Below are positions 11,531-23,140 of a stretch of 64,000 nt of DNA, in pieces. The stretch lies in the NCBI GenBank assembly GCA_963556495.2, contig OY747721.1, forward strand, positions 28,070,349-28,134,348. The letters run 5' to 3'. The stretch comes from Valencia hispanica. Its lineage: Eukaryota; Chordata; Actinopteri; Cyprinodontiformes; Valenciidae. The translations under genes were made by a program, and so were the position numbers. Within the stretch, counting starts at the first letter, position 1; each line of letters starts with the position of its first letter. The notes under the pieces were generated by a model that was not told the DNA's origin, made no database searches, and was given only the letters and a program-made list of their open reading frames with translations.

Positions 11531-13166
11531 TCTTTCTTTACGTACCACATTCTTTCTTTTTTCCCTTTCATTTGAAGTTCCTTTAATTCCCATTGTTGCC
11601 GCTCATCTTCCTCCAAATTCTGTTCCCGTCTTACTTCCGCCTCGTTGCTCTTCTCATTAGCAGGATTTATAACATGTCCTTACATTTAAGACGCCTCAGA
11701 ACAAATTAAGCTCTTGAACAGCGGTGGCAGCGTTTCTTTATTCCTCCTCCCTCAGTGATAATGTCCAGCTTAATCTGTCCTTAAATGACCAACACTCCCA
11801 GCTGTAATCCTGTACTATAATCCTCTTCCACAAAAGGAGGCCACAGGGGAGGTCTGGGGTGAAGTGTTAGGGCAGGCAAAGGCGTGCAGGTCAGACTGAT
11901 GCTAATAACCTTTGAGACGTGCTGGACTTTTCCTTAGCTTTGTTTCAGTATATGCTGCCTTTTCATGTCGGCCAACACCTGCTGCCATCCTGACATCAGC
12001 TGGATCTGTGTATTTGATCAGAAAATGTAGAATAGATGCAGACCACTCTGATGCTGTGGAAGCTGTCTGATGTCAAATCTACCGCAGATTCATTCTGTTC
12101 AGCCTCCGCCTACCGAGCATTAGTGAGGTCCAGCAGAGATGGTGGGCAGTGAAGTCTGACTCACTTCAAGTTCATCCTCATGTGGAAACTCTGAGCATTC
12201 CAGTCAAGTTATCACAGCTATGTGTAAGGGGTCACGGTGGTGTTGATGGTGCAGAAGAACAAACAGGAGCTATTGACACACAGTCGGACGCTCACTGTTG
12301 TCTGAAATATTATTTAATCTTCTGTGACCCAGAGAATATAAGGTCCCAAGTTTTTTGTTCTTCTCACATCATCACACAAAGCGTCAGAGCAGCATCTATA
12401 TCCTTTGGGTAAATCAAATAGCATGAAAGCTGAAATACTGACGTTTTATAAGTTGCATAGCTTAAGAAGAAACAGACATATTTGCCATCTAAATCTAACC
12501 AATGAAAACTATATTTGACTATTAATGGTAAAGCGGCAACTGAAGAGTATTTTAGTTGACCATCAATATTTTTCTCTTCAAAGATTATTTTAAACCATAG
12601 TCTGTGGGGACAATTTCTGCTCTCAGGTCTGATATTTTCCACCTGCTTCTCAAGCCTGCTCAACTGTGAATTTTCCCTGGTGCCACAATATGATTTTTGA
12701 GATCTTTTATTTGTAAAAAATACAATTGAAGACAATTTTAGTACTAGGACTGCTGCCAAAAATTTTGGTCAAAGCAACACTGCTTCACTGAAAAGAAACT
12801 TCTGATGTTTTCACAAATAGAAACTGTCAGAAATCACTTTCTTTCACCGTTTTAAAGCCTCAGACTAAATCACTCTAGTTTGAGTATTTTAGATCTGAAC
12901 CAAGTCCGGAATTCCTGGTAAGCAGTGATATTGTCTTTTAGCCGAGTTCTGTGCCAAAAACTGGAACCTTAACCACCAGCTTCAGGAAACCTAAATTTGT
13001 TTTTAAGCAAAGCTCATCTGTCACCTTTTGACAACCTAAGAAAGCTATGCAACTTGACAAGTAAATGAGCTATAATATACCCCATCAGGTTGGATCACGT
13101 GTTCAGGGAATTTGGTTTTCATTTTCAGGTTTGTTTGCCCCTGAGTGTTTTATGATTAGTTTTGTC
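11531..13166. other. Unassigned non-coding stretch
   Basis: No recognisable exon or repeat. Open frames on both strands (for example 12364-12759, minus) have no domain signature. Confidence 0.5.
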
Positions 13167-13170
13167 TTAA

Positions 13171-13700
13171 AGCTGCGCTCCAGAGAAAATATTTATCAAA
13201 GTTTTATAAATCTTTAAAATGATAGTGGGGTTCGATAAAAGGCTAGTACTCCACAACATTTGTTATCCTTCCTAAGTCCTGCCTTCCTCCCATAGACCCC
13301 TATGCATTTCACACTGACCACCAAATTCTTTTAGCCAATAGAATTTGAGTTTCCACCTTGTGGGCTGTCAATCAACTTACATGTGCATCACCCAAACCTG
13401 AGGATGGTGCCGCTCACACAGGTCGCTCCTTTTTACAGACGCCTTATTGGAGCAGGGCAACAGTCATGGAGAAGTCGCTCAGCTCTGAAATGTCCATAAC
13501 AAAATACAATTGGGTGATGCTCAATAGCACTTGTTGTTTTCCTCTTTGACCTGCTGTGACTCCACAGGTGATGCGCATGCGCAACTGTTGAGGTGGGGGT
13601 AGAGGGCGCGGAAGGAATGGGGAGAGGAATGTTTTGGGAGGGGCCTTGATAGTGGGATTCAAAAAAAATCTCTCTCCCTCAAATACTCCGGACAACAGCT
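13171..13700. mobile_element. TTAA-flanked MITE
   Basis: A 530-bp segment bounded by TTAA on both sides (13167-13170 and 13701-13704). Its ends form an imperfect inverted repeat: AGCTGCGCTCCAGAGA on the left against AGCTGTTGTCCGGAGT, the reverse complement of the right end, with 11 of 16 positions matching. TTAA duplications are typical of piggyBac and Kolobok elements. 'TTAAAGCTG…TCCGGAG' ends are familiar from fish MITEs. The inside is GC-richer than the flanks and contains GCATGCGC near 13575, but no transposase. Confidence 0.72.
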
Positions 13701-13704
13701 TTAA

Positions 13705-15461
13705 GTTTGAGTTCAAGTGAAAACTGCTTTCTTTCTCCATCTAACCATGGGCTTTTTTCTGGTGCTTGGTTCATCCTTGACCCATGTTGGGTTCAAAATG
13801 AACCAACAGAGACCCGTCACATACAGTATAAAGCAGCTCAAATTTGATCAAATTTCTACAGAACAACATCAACCTTTGTGGTTAATGCGCCTTATCCCGA
13901 GGCGCCTCTGCTTCTTCAGGGGTTGAATGAAGCAGACTTTCATCCAGACCATTTCCCCTAAATGTCAGCCATGATAAATTTGTGCAGCACAGTTAGCTAG
14001 GTTTTACAAAAGTTGGAATCAGGTCAAGACAAACTCGACAAATTTCCAGAAATTAAGGAAAGTAAAATGTCACAGAGCGTCTGATTTGTGATCAGCAGCT
14101 ACGGCTACCATCTCAGCCTCTGTATGGTTTTCTCTGACACATGACTGAGGCAGCGGGGGGGTGGACACGCAGTGCACATGTCATACTATTGATCAGAATG
14201 AGAAGACAGCTAATCAATACAGATACCTGAGGGTCTTGGCCTTCATCTGTTAGTCTGCTAGAGAAGAAACTGAGCAGGTGAGGGCCGACGAAATACATCT
14301 GACTGACAGTGTTTACCATATGAGTTGAATCTGAATCCAAAGTTTAAAAAAACTAACCTGAATCAGAGCCTTGTGCATAAACAGGCAAACCTGCTCATTT
14401 TAGATTGTTGTGCATTCACTTAGGATGCGTTGGGAGAAGGGATGCTGCATAGTAGCTCTTAAGGACTTGACTTGAACACCCCTGAGTTGGGTGACATCTG
14501 AAGGATTTTTGTTTAAATAATGTGATGGCATTACAACAGTTACATAAGTTGTGGAATAACCCACCATCATGTCTCATTTTAGCCCTGTAAAATGATTCTG
14601 AGTTGGATGGTGCTCTTGCTGTATCTGAGTAGCTGAGACTTTTTAGGCACTGCAAGATTCAATCTCAATTTAGAAGGCTATGATGTGAGTATAAAAAGAT
14701 CATTAATGCATCATAATGCAGAAGCCCTCATCTGCACATCATTTTTAATAAGACACCCAATACTTTGTAGTTTAGTTAAAAGGAAAATAAATACATCACA
14801 CACAAAAAAGCAACAAAAAACTGGAAAACCAAAAATCTGGACTACAAGCTATGGAAAAGATTGTGTGCCCTGTCCACATTCTAAACTAACAAAAAGTTGA
14901 CCTTTTATAAATAGTTGAATGAGTCTCTCACATCTTCTTCAACTACAATTACATCTTTCTAAGGAATCTACCAATCCTGGCTACACTCCTCTGCAGCTCG
15001 CTCATTTTTTTCACCGGTGCATTTCTCATTCACTGCTCCGATTTGGCACGAAGAACATGGTAGTTGCAATGCGTCAGGAAATGAAACATAAGATTCTGAT
15101 GCAATGGATGTCTACGCATCACATAATGGAGGGATTGGACCAGTTTTTAGTGATCTAGGGGGCTTAGTTTTGGAGCTGTAGCAGAGTAAAATCTTCAAGA
15201 TTTATCTTAAGAGTTTAGCATAAAATGAACAAATTGAATATGTTCTAAAATCCTTTACCATAAAAGCTGCAATTAAGTTTTTTCGAATTTGTTTAATCTT
15301 TTCTGGGTTTGAGGGGAAGCTTGAAGGCGGTAGGTGCTATAAGCCATTTTTTCCACTGCCTCCAGGGGGAAACGTATAATGTGGTTCCTTATGTTTCAGA
15401 ATATTTAATCTTAGCTTAACCTACATGTGTTTACATCCGCAAAAATACAGACGGTGGTGGA
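13705..15461. other. Unassigned non-coding stretch
   Basis: No gene or bounded element found. The motif 'gggaaacgtataatgtggttcc' near 15368 resembles 'gggaaccgtataatgtgggtcc' near 19475, so an unidentified dispersed repeat may be present at both places. Confidence 0.45.
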
Positions 15462-15467
15462 ACCATA

Positions 15468-15677
15468 GTGTTGGTACTTTTGGACGTCAGTGCAGCATTT
15501 GACACTGTTGATCATGATATATTATTGAAACGATTGGAGAGCTGGGTCAGGCTCTCTGGTACAGTACTTGGTTGGTTTGAGTTTTACTTAAAGAACAGGA
15601 ACTTCTCTGGGTCAAATTCAGTTATTCACCAGAACAGACAGAAATCGCATGTGTGCTCCATCCTGAGGCCATAATTT
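15468..15677 (+). pseudogene. LINE reverse transcriptase, N-part
   Basis: About 65 codons from the fingers/palm of a non-LTR reverse transcriptase. The first catalytic Asp lies within [15 protein letters not shown], and the following [10 protein letters not shown] block is also conserved. It should continue into SVPQGSVLGP- and YADD-type blocks but instead breaks at about 15660, where the reading frame is lost and a deletion joins it to the distal part of the ORF. There is no start codon of its own; it is a fragment of the element listed at 15462-16568. Confidence 0.8.
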
Positions 15678-15808
15678 TCTCCAGCTGAATAAAAAAAAAC
15701 CTAGAAGTAATTATCTTTGGACCTAAAGAGGAATGATCAAGAGTCAGCACAGAGCTTCAGTTAATACAGCTAGAAACTACTGATCAGACCTGAAATCTGG
15801 GTGTACTA

Positions 15809-16237
15809 ATGGACTCAGACCTGAACCTACAGGGTCACATAAAATCAATAACAAGGTCAGCCTTCTATCACCTGAAGAACATTTTTAGGAATAAAGGACT
15901 AATGTGGGACCTCAAAAAATGTATCCATGCATTTATCTTTAGTTGGATTGATTACTGCAACAGTGTCCTCACAGGTCTGCCTAAAAAGTCAATCAGACAG
16001 GTGCAGCTGATCCAGAACGCTGCTGCCCGTGTTCTCACCAGAACCAGGAAAGTAGAGCACATCACCCCAGTTCTAAAGTCCTTACACTGGCTCCCTGTAG
16101 CTCAGAGAATAGACTTCAAAATACTCTTACTAGTTTATAAATCATTGAATGACTTAGCACAAAGTATATGGAAGATCTGTTGTCACTATACCAACCTCCC
16201 AGACCACTCAGGTCTTCCAGCTCTAGTTTACTAATCA
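15809..16237 (+). pseudogene. LINE ORF2 C-terminal domain
   Basis: A 141-codon open frame corresponding to the region after the reverse transcriptase palm in L2-type LINE ORFs. Conserved blocks are LDSDLNLQGHIKSI (about residues 1-14, counting the start), YCNSVLTGLPKKS, QLIQNAAARVLTR and ITPVLKSLHWLPVAQRIDFK. It shares the element with the N-part at 15468-15677 but is in a different frame and separated by a deletion. Absence of the catalytic YADD block means no active enzyme could be made. Confidence 0.85.
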
Positions 16238-16571
16238 TCCCAAGATTAAGAATCAGGCATGGAGAAGTAACTTTCAGTTTCTATGCTCCCCTTATCTAGA
16301 ACTAATTTTCAGACAACTGCAAAGCTGCTGAAACACTGAGTTCCTTTAAATCAGAGCTAAAAACACATCTGTCTAGAGCTGCCTTGAGTAAGTGATTAAC
16401 AATAGCTGGAATGTCACACGTTTTAATGCGTCATATGTTATGTCTCTCTAAAGCTGTTGTGTTTTATGCTTTTATTGTTGCTTTTATTTGATCCCCTAAT
16501 GATGTAAAGCACCTTGAATTGCCTTGTAGTTGAAAGTGTGCTATACAAATAACGTTGCCTTGCCTTGCAAT

Positions 16572-16660
16572 TATGGGTGGAACGGTAGACGTACTCGTAC
16601 CAAAAATATTCACGCTTTGTACGATCGAATACAGCATTGTTTTATACGTAAACAGGTGCA
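16572..16660. repeat. Possible MITE terminus
   Basis: The stretch 'tgggtggaacggtagacgtactcgtacc' resembles the common vertebrate hAT-MITE end TAGGGGTGTAACGGTACACG, and it starts just after the LINE tail. I cannot find a matching inverted end or a target duplication, so its extent is unknown. Confidence 0.3.
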
Positions 16661-19600
16661 GAGATTTTGTGTGGAACAAACTGAAATTCCATATTCAATA
16701 GCGCAACTTCTAAAAGTTATAAGAAAGCAAAACAGAGAGGACTCCCAGCAACTGCAAAGGAGAAAGAAGGGTTGCTTAACCTAAACCTTTTTCCAGTGTA
16801 TGCATTTTTCAACAGCAGTAGGGTATGTAGCTGTGCCTGCTCAATTACTCACCTCAAGGTGAATGGAAATATCACTGGAACTAGGGGAAAAAAGCAGCCG
16901 AAGTCCAAATCAAGATGCCTGCAATATTTAATCTATCCAAAATGCTGCACAGCATATGAGATGCAACAACACACTGGTGCTGATGTGACTAGACGGGATT
17001 CCCCAACAGCTGTGCTTTAGACACTGGATTGTCTTAATAGCAAACAACTTTAAAGTGAAGTAAACCTTTTTTAATATTCTCAGATGTGTTAAGAAGCGCT
17101 CCACCCACCCAGCAACAGATTTGTCGTATTACGTCACTAATCTTTACACTTTGTAAGCCCACTTCTGATTTACTTCTTTTAATAAAGAACAAATGTGTGT
17201 CTAATTAAATTGTGGATAGACTTTGAGAGTCACTTTGATTTGTTTCCTCCTGGCTGGTCACAAACAGATTAAAAAGTATTCCCAGTTATTGTGGCGAACA
17301 AATCGATCGCAGAAATTAAGTGCCGGTTTACTATTTCCACTAAACTTTGTTGATTTCCTTTCTGGCCTTGGAGAATCAACTTGAGACAAATTTAATGAGT
17401 TTCAGGCCACAAGGAATATTATTTTCAAAACTCTACATTAAACAAAAAAATTGTTTTTAAATAGTTTTTTACAAGATCCAGACATAACAAGTGAAACCCT
17501 GAACACGGGGAGATGTCCTGAATTAGCACAGCAGTATGAAGGATGACTTCTGTAAGGTTCACTTCTGACTTAAGTGATCTGTGCTTCTAACTAAACAACC
17601 CAAAAGACCCAAACAGTGAGCTGAACCGGACACAACTTCCACATGTACACATGTTTTTGTCTTATCTGAAGTTTTGTAAGCCTCCTGATTAATCCAGTAG
17701 CATGAACGTTCCTGCTCCCCTATCCAAGGAGCACCACCTCTGAGCCAGCCAATCGGCTTGCAGCAGCTCAGCTAATGGCCTTGATAATCAAATTGTTGGC
17801 TATTTCTAATTTTAAATCCAATTACCCTATGAGGTTAGGGAAAGAGAGGTTTGTGTGTACAAGGCTATCAATGATGTGTTTTTTTTCTGCCACTGTGAGA
17901 ACTGCTAGGGTAACGCGCACTGTGCCATTGGGCTGAAAGGATAATACTCGCTGACAGTTCTGCTCAGTTTTGTTACATACACTCTATTATAGACAAGCCA
18001 TTTAAATATTTTGGTACCCTGTGTCTCTCTCCAACACACACTCACAGGAGGTTAGTCCAGGTTTCCAGCAAATGAGCATAATCTTCTAACGAGGCAAAAT
18101 GCCAGGAAATAATCAGTCCCAAAAAGTGAAACTAACAGCTTTTGTCATGGATCTGAATTTGTGTGTGTGTTATCAGCACCTAGCCGGGTTGCTCCCCTGA
18201 CAGGCCTCCAGCCCTATGCTGATCAGACTCACAAACCGGTCAGCTCCTCTTTAGCCCTTTTTGATGTTTTTCTTCTTGTTCCTCGCAGTTTTTTTTTCTA
18301 AAACTATACCATCTGCTGTGTATCTAAAATGCAGATTTGTGACATCTGTATCACAGGAATGTTTACAGCGAGTGAAGTTGTTTGAGGCAAAGATAAATCC
18401 TTGGCTGACTGCTTTTGGTTGTCTTTTTTTCTGATTATCTGCTTGTTCTTCTGTTTCAAAACTGTTTAAATAGCTGATAGTTGCTGAGAGGGGTTTCAAT
18501 AAACATAAAGAAAATACCCAATAATTTAATGTTTTTTCATCCTACCGATTTAGCAGAATATTAAAGTAAAAGTCTCAGTATGCATAATTCAAAGGTTTCC
18601 CATAGTATATCAGATCATTACTTAGTTATTGTCATCGTAAAAAGAAAATGTGCTGTTTTTTATTATAAATTGTGCATATCAGGACATAAAGATTAACTTG
18701 TTATTGCCACGTTTTAATATTTTTAATTTGTCCTCTGAATGCTTCCTTAGGATTTAAATGCTTACAGTAGTCTGGATCTCTTAAAAATGCATTGATCAGC
18801 TGATCCACACTGGGATGGAAATCCTTTGGCACTTCACAGATCGATTTGATTACGATTCAGAAAGGGAACGTTTGGCTAATAAATTTATTATTGAGGTAAC
18901 AAGACCCTCCATACATGCACAACCATACATCCAGCCATGACTGTTCAGCTCAACGAAAAGATTATATACCCTTAGGCTAAAAAACAATACCTACAGAATA
19001 CATTTTAAAAATCCATACCACCAGCTCTGAAGAAAAAGGTCTCTGCACATCCCGAACGAACTGACTTAATTCACCTGACATGAATCTAAAACAAATCCTT
19101 TATAGTAATTTGCCATTTCTCTGCTACATTCATATAAAGCCCACTCATATTTAGATCTGTGTGACTCTCATTTACATGTCAGAAAATGCACAGTTCTGGT
19201 GACATGAGATTCCATAGCAACAGCTCCCCATGCATCACGTGTTAGAGCCATCTTGTGCTTTTGTCGCTTTTTGATGTTGTTGTGAAGCTGTTCTGTTAAG
19301 AGTGCTCTGTAGTGTAAAATCGGATTCTCAACGACCTTCGGTGGTCGCAAATTATTCCCGGCAGAAGTTGCAACATACTCGGATTCTGAGAGCTTTGACA
19401 TTGCTAGCGCTATGATCTTCTGGTTTACAGTGACAAGTGACAGGTAGGATCAGCTGTTTTACTTCCACCTGGTGGGAACCGTATAATGTGGGTCCATGTT
19501 TGTTGTTTGAAAGTATTTCCTCTTAATTTCTCACAGCCCGCATATGGTGTTGTTCTTGTCAAAGCTATTTTTCAGTTTGATGCGAAGGTTGCTGTATGCC

Positions 19601-20139
19601 AAACCCACATAATGTGTCAGAGTTCTGGCATTTACATTCTTAAAAATTAAGTTAACAGTCAACTTCAGCATAATGGAGTTTGTTGATTGAGTGAAAGTCA
19701 ACCATGTTGATGCTTTGAAAAATAAAATTTTATGTCCCACCTCTAATCACCAGTGGGAGCATTTTACCGCAGGGCTCTGGGCAGTTTTCTGCTCCGCTAC
19801 ACACAGGTGTGTAAACTGAACGCCAAGGTACTAACATATCAGCATTGACACTATAGAAGCAACTCTTGCTGCTTCTCAGTCTGAGATAGGTTATAATGTC
19901 ACTGTCATCTTTCTTTATACAGCACCTTAACGAGCAAGTTGCACCAAAGTGCTGCATATGAAGAGCAATTAATGGGAATAGTTAGACAAAAAGGAAAGAA
20001 AATGGTAAAAAATGTCATCCACCATTTCATTCAAAAGCCAAAGAGTAAAAACTAGATTCAAAAGTATTTGAAGTTTATCACTCTAAAGAGAGAAATATTT
20101 TTCACATGGGGAAGACATTTTAAATATGTGCCAAGAAAT
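16661..20139. other. Unassigned non-coding stretch
   Basis: About 3.5 kb without a recognisable gene. Possible old repeat pieces are around 18835-18870 ('cgatttgattacgattcag') and 19460-19500, neither with defined ends. Open frames are short and lack domains. Confidence 0.45.
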
Positions 20140-20830
20140 TCGGTTCAAGGCCAGAGCCTGCAGTGCTTGGAGAAATAAAAAAGCAAAAACTGGTCTCTGA
20201 CATTATGACAAAATGGTTAGAAAATTACTCTACAAGTAAGGGTTGTTTAGAAGGGTTAAATGAGAAAGCCCTTATCTCCCTGAAAACATGGCCCCACCAC
20301 GATAGGTTTGCAAAGTTAAATCTGAAAGAAGCAGAAAACTTCAGAAGCAATAGACTTTGGACAGACGGAACCACTGTACTGCCCTGCACCACATTAGGAG
20401 AAAATTGAATTCTCTATAAAAGCAAATGCCTCATCCCGACTGGTGAAGGGCTATTGATGTGGGCTTGTTTTGTAGCCACAGAACCTGGACTACTTTGGTC
20501 ATTGAGTGAAAAATGGACTTCTCTGTATGCTAAAGTATTCAAGAGTCAAATGTAAAGCCATCTGTCTGACAGCAGAAGCTCAGCCCAAAGTGGGTCATCA
20601 ACAGGATGATTCCAAACACGGTATTAAATCTACAGCAGAATGGTTGGAAAAGAGGAGAATCAAGGTCCTACAATTGCCCAGTCAAAGTCCAGGTCGCAGC
20701 CTGATTAAAATGCTGCGTTCGGACCCTCAGAAAGCTCTGCAGGTATAAATATAAGCAAATCTCAATGATGTGAGTTTATGCTCAAAATCCGGCCAAAGTG
20801 TGAGATACTGATAAAGTTGGTGAGGTATTA
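20140..20830 (+). mobile_element. Tc1-like transposon remnant
   Basis: The order of blocks follows the second half of a Tc1-type transposase gene that is common in fish: 'gcaaagttaaatctgaaagaagc', 'gggcttgttttgtagccacagaacctgg', 'acagcagaatggttggaaaagagga', 'cccagtcaaagtccagg', 'ttaaaatgctgcgttcggacc', and 'gtgagatactgataaagttg' at the 3' end. These correspond to the W(A/G)CF block, the region before the catalytic Glu (WPSQSP-like) and the C-terminus. Many stops and indels break the frame. Terminal inverted repeats are not visible. A second piece of the same family lies at 22436-22628. Confidence 0.68.
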
Positions 20831-22435
20831 CTGCTAGAAATTTTGTACAGAAATGTTGGTCATTTGCTAAAACTTCTTAGCGGGAGCACAAAAACATTTT
20901 ATAACTTTCATCTGTAAAATGCCAAAAAGTTTGTAAAGAAAAACTGTTGAGTTGTAAGGAAGAATAAGCTGAAGTTTTTAAATGATAAACAGTTTTTATG
21001 GTGAAACTGACCTTAGTTTATTGAAACCGAACTTGGCGATTGCACGTTAGGAAAAGGCTTAAATTTATGTTTGAAATGTCTTTTATACAAGTCTGGAAGT
21101 TAAACAGAGATTTATCAGAAGGCTGAGCTGTACTTCTACTAGAAAAAGCTCAACACCAAAACAAGAAAGAAAAATGGATTATTAGGTGGTGAAATGTAAG
21201 TCTCTGCAACATGAACATCCTATATTAAATTTTTAGAGTGGATATTTCTCCACTTCATAGAGGCTTTATCAGATAAGCTCAATTAAACATCCGGAGCTTC
21301 TGGTGCTCTTTGATCTGTAGATCTCTGTGGTGAAAGACGGCATGGAGGAGGCTTGAGTTTCAGCAGATGAACAGAAGCCACATTCAAAGATTTATTTAAG
21401 TTAGAACTGATACCAAACCACAAAAGTAGACTCTGCGACCTCAGTCTCTGATCAGGACAGTGAGGTGCTGCTCAGTCACTTTATTTTGTACAGTTAAAAC
21501 AATCTGAGAGGAGTTCAGATGAAGGCTAAGAGGGAGGGCAAGGAAGATCCAAGAAGAGAGTGTGAAAGCAACGGTCTCAGTCAGAGGATGATAATCTCCG
21601 GTGGAGACATGAAGTTCAGCAGGGGCAGAATAAAGGGAAGCAGCTGAAGAATAGAAGTGAGAACTTTCCAGAAACAACTGAGGGAAAAGAAGCAACTCAT
21701 CTTATGTGAAAACCAGCCTGACTGTCAGTCACACATTAACAGTGGTTTTTATTTCCTACAGTAAAACATCTCAGTAAATTTGACGCAATAAATCTCAGCC
21801 GTCTCATCTCACTGATGCAGGCATCCCATAAACTCGGAACTAAAGTGCCGCTGTTTGTTGAGTTTACCAGCCGTGTTCACATCATGAGTGACATAAAAAG
21901 GGTCAGCTCAGGTCTTAACCAGAGAGCCGGCCGCATATTGTCCTCAAACATTTGATCATTAAATTAGATGCTGTTTGGAATTTAAAATGTCTCCACAGAT
22001 GGAGCCTCAAACAAGATCATTCACTGCTGGGAACAATATGCGCCTTGTTTAGGCAGCAGTGAGTTCTGCTGTGATCCACCACAGAGGCTTCGGGATCACA
22101 TTTACTCTCCCTGACGAGATCACGCTTTCAACAGTCTTTGTTTTGTGGTCATCTGGTGGATCAATGTTTATATGTAGGCCTTATCCAGAGGCCTTTAGGT
22201 TTCATCCGATGCCATCGTGATTAATGTCCAAAACAACAGTTCATTGGTCTTAATCTATGTGATTTAAGAGGAAAAGCAGCAGCCAGGTGCAGCAAATAAA
22301 TGTGTCTATTAACTCATTATCATCATGGTGGCACCTCTATGAAAGCAGCCGCTTTGGTCCTTTACTGCTCTGCTGTGTGTTAGCGCAGTGTTGAGGGGAA
22401 AAAAATATTGGTAGCCATCAGTTTGACAAATGCTA
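20831..22435. other. Unassigned non-coding stretch
   Basis: No exon or bounded repeat recognised. The stretch 21840-22010 is less AT-rich than average and includes 'tttgatcattaaattagatg', which could be a conserved non-coding block, but no comparison is available. Confidence 0.45.
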
Positions 22436-22628
22436 TATGGTCACGATGGGCTGGTGATACGGGCTTGTTTTGTCAACAGAGAACCTGGACCCCTTGCATT
22501 TTTTGGGTCCACCATGAGCTTCTTCCTTTACTAAAGTGAAATACGAGTCCCTTTCTTTGAAAGCTGAAACATGTGCGAAACCAGGTCCTCTAAAGCAGTA
22601 TTGGCGGAGGAGGGTGGGGAAGTGGCTG
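22436..22628 (+). mobile_element. Tc1-like remnant, left piece
   Basis: 'Gggcttgttttgtcaacagagaacctggaccccttgca' and 'gtccaccatgagcttcttcc' match the same region of the Tc1-like family as 20460-20560. The piece is interrupted at its right by a MITE (22630-23102). Sequence with the family's IEMLW block resumes beyond it, so one element was split. Some of the expected sequence between the halves is missing, which implies a deletion as well. Confidence 0.6.
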
Positions 22629-22629
22629 C

Positions 22630-23102
22630 GTTTACATGCAGCCAATAACCCGTTCAAAACCGGAATATTAGCAATAACCCAGTTAAGCACGGCCATGTAA
22701 ACACGGGAAAAAACCCAAATATTACCCCTTGGGTACCCCTTTTCTAACCCGAATATTTGGTCATGTGAACGCATATCGGCATATCTCCATCAAAAGGAAC
22801 ATTGATTTGTGTTCTGCGCATCTTCTATTCACAAGGAATCTTGGTCTTTTGAGTAGAGGAACTTCTTGTTTGCGGAAGAAGAATCGGAAATGACGCATAT
22901 TTTGCTTCTTAAGGTTGTCCCTCCATCCTGACGCTAACCGTGCATTGCCAATTATATCGGGATATGCAAATTGATTACAAATTCCATGTATACAGGAGTA
23001 ACTCTCTCTGCTCACGCATGTAAATGGGTTATTCCGAATGTTTCAGAAACCCGAATAGTGACCTTAACCCGACCATAACCCGAATATTGGCTGCATGTAA
23101 AT
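22630..23102. mobile_element. MITE with 16-bp perfect TIR
   Basis: The ends are exact inverted repeats: TTTACATGCAGCCAAT at 22631-22646 and its reverse complement at 23086-23101. Just inside are repeated AACCCGAATA-type motifs on both sides (near 22735-22760 and 23050-23088), as in subterminal transposase sites. No coding capacity was found, and the superfamily is unclear because no clean target duplication is visible. The element sits within a Tc1-like remnant, so it is the younger insertion. Confidence 0.78.
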
Positions 23103-23140
23103 CTAATTGAAATGCTGTGGTCGGACCTAAAACAGTCAGA
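23103..23140 (+). mobile_element. Tc1-like remnant, right piece
   Basis: 'Ctaattgaaatgctgtggtcggacctaaaacag' encodes (L)IEMLWSDLKQ, the block around the catalytic Glu of a Tc1-type transposase. It follows the right end of the MITE directly and belongs with the piece at 22436-22628. Confidence 0.6.

Larger units (their letters stand above)
15462..16568 (+). mobile_element. L2-clade LINE, internally deleted
   Basis: A non-LTR retrotransposon remnant. The left part (15468-15660) encodes [20 protein letters not shown], the first catalytic-aspartate block of the LINE reverse transcriptase, then [10 protein letters not shown]. After 15660 the sequence jumps to the stretch upstream of LDSDLNLQGHIKSI, so the palm region with the YADD-type motif is missing. 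A 141-codon frame (15809-16234) then carries the conserved C-terminal block, including YCNSVLTGLPKKSIRQVQLI and LHWLPVAQRIDFKILLLVYK. The 3' UTR runs to a GTTGCCTTGCCTTG tail at about 16555-16568, the same tail as in copies A and B near 3.4-4.1 kb. The clade is L2/Maui or a close relative; the copy is dead. Confidence 0.85.

Noticed and set aside
12364..12759. 131-codon open frame on the minus strand
   Set aside because: No recognisable domain, and low-complexity AT-driven codons.
19168..19401. 77-codon minus-strand frame, considered as an exon
   Set aside because: No convincing acceptor/donor and no known domain. It may be part of an unnamed dispersed repeat.
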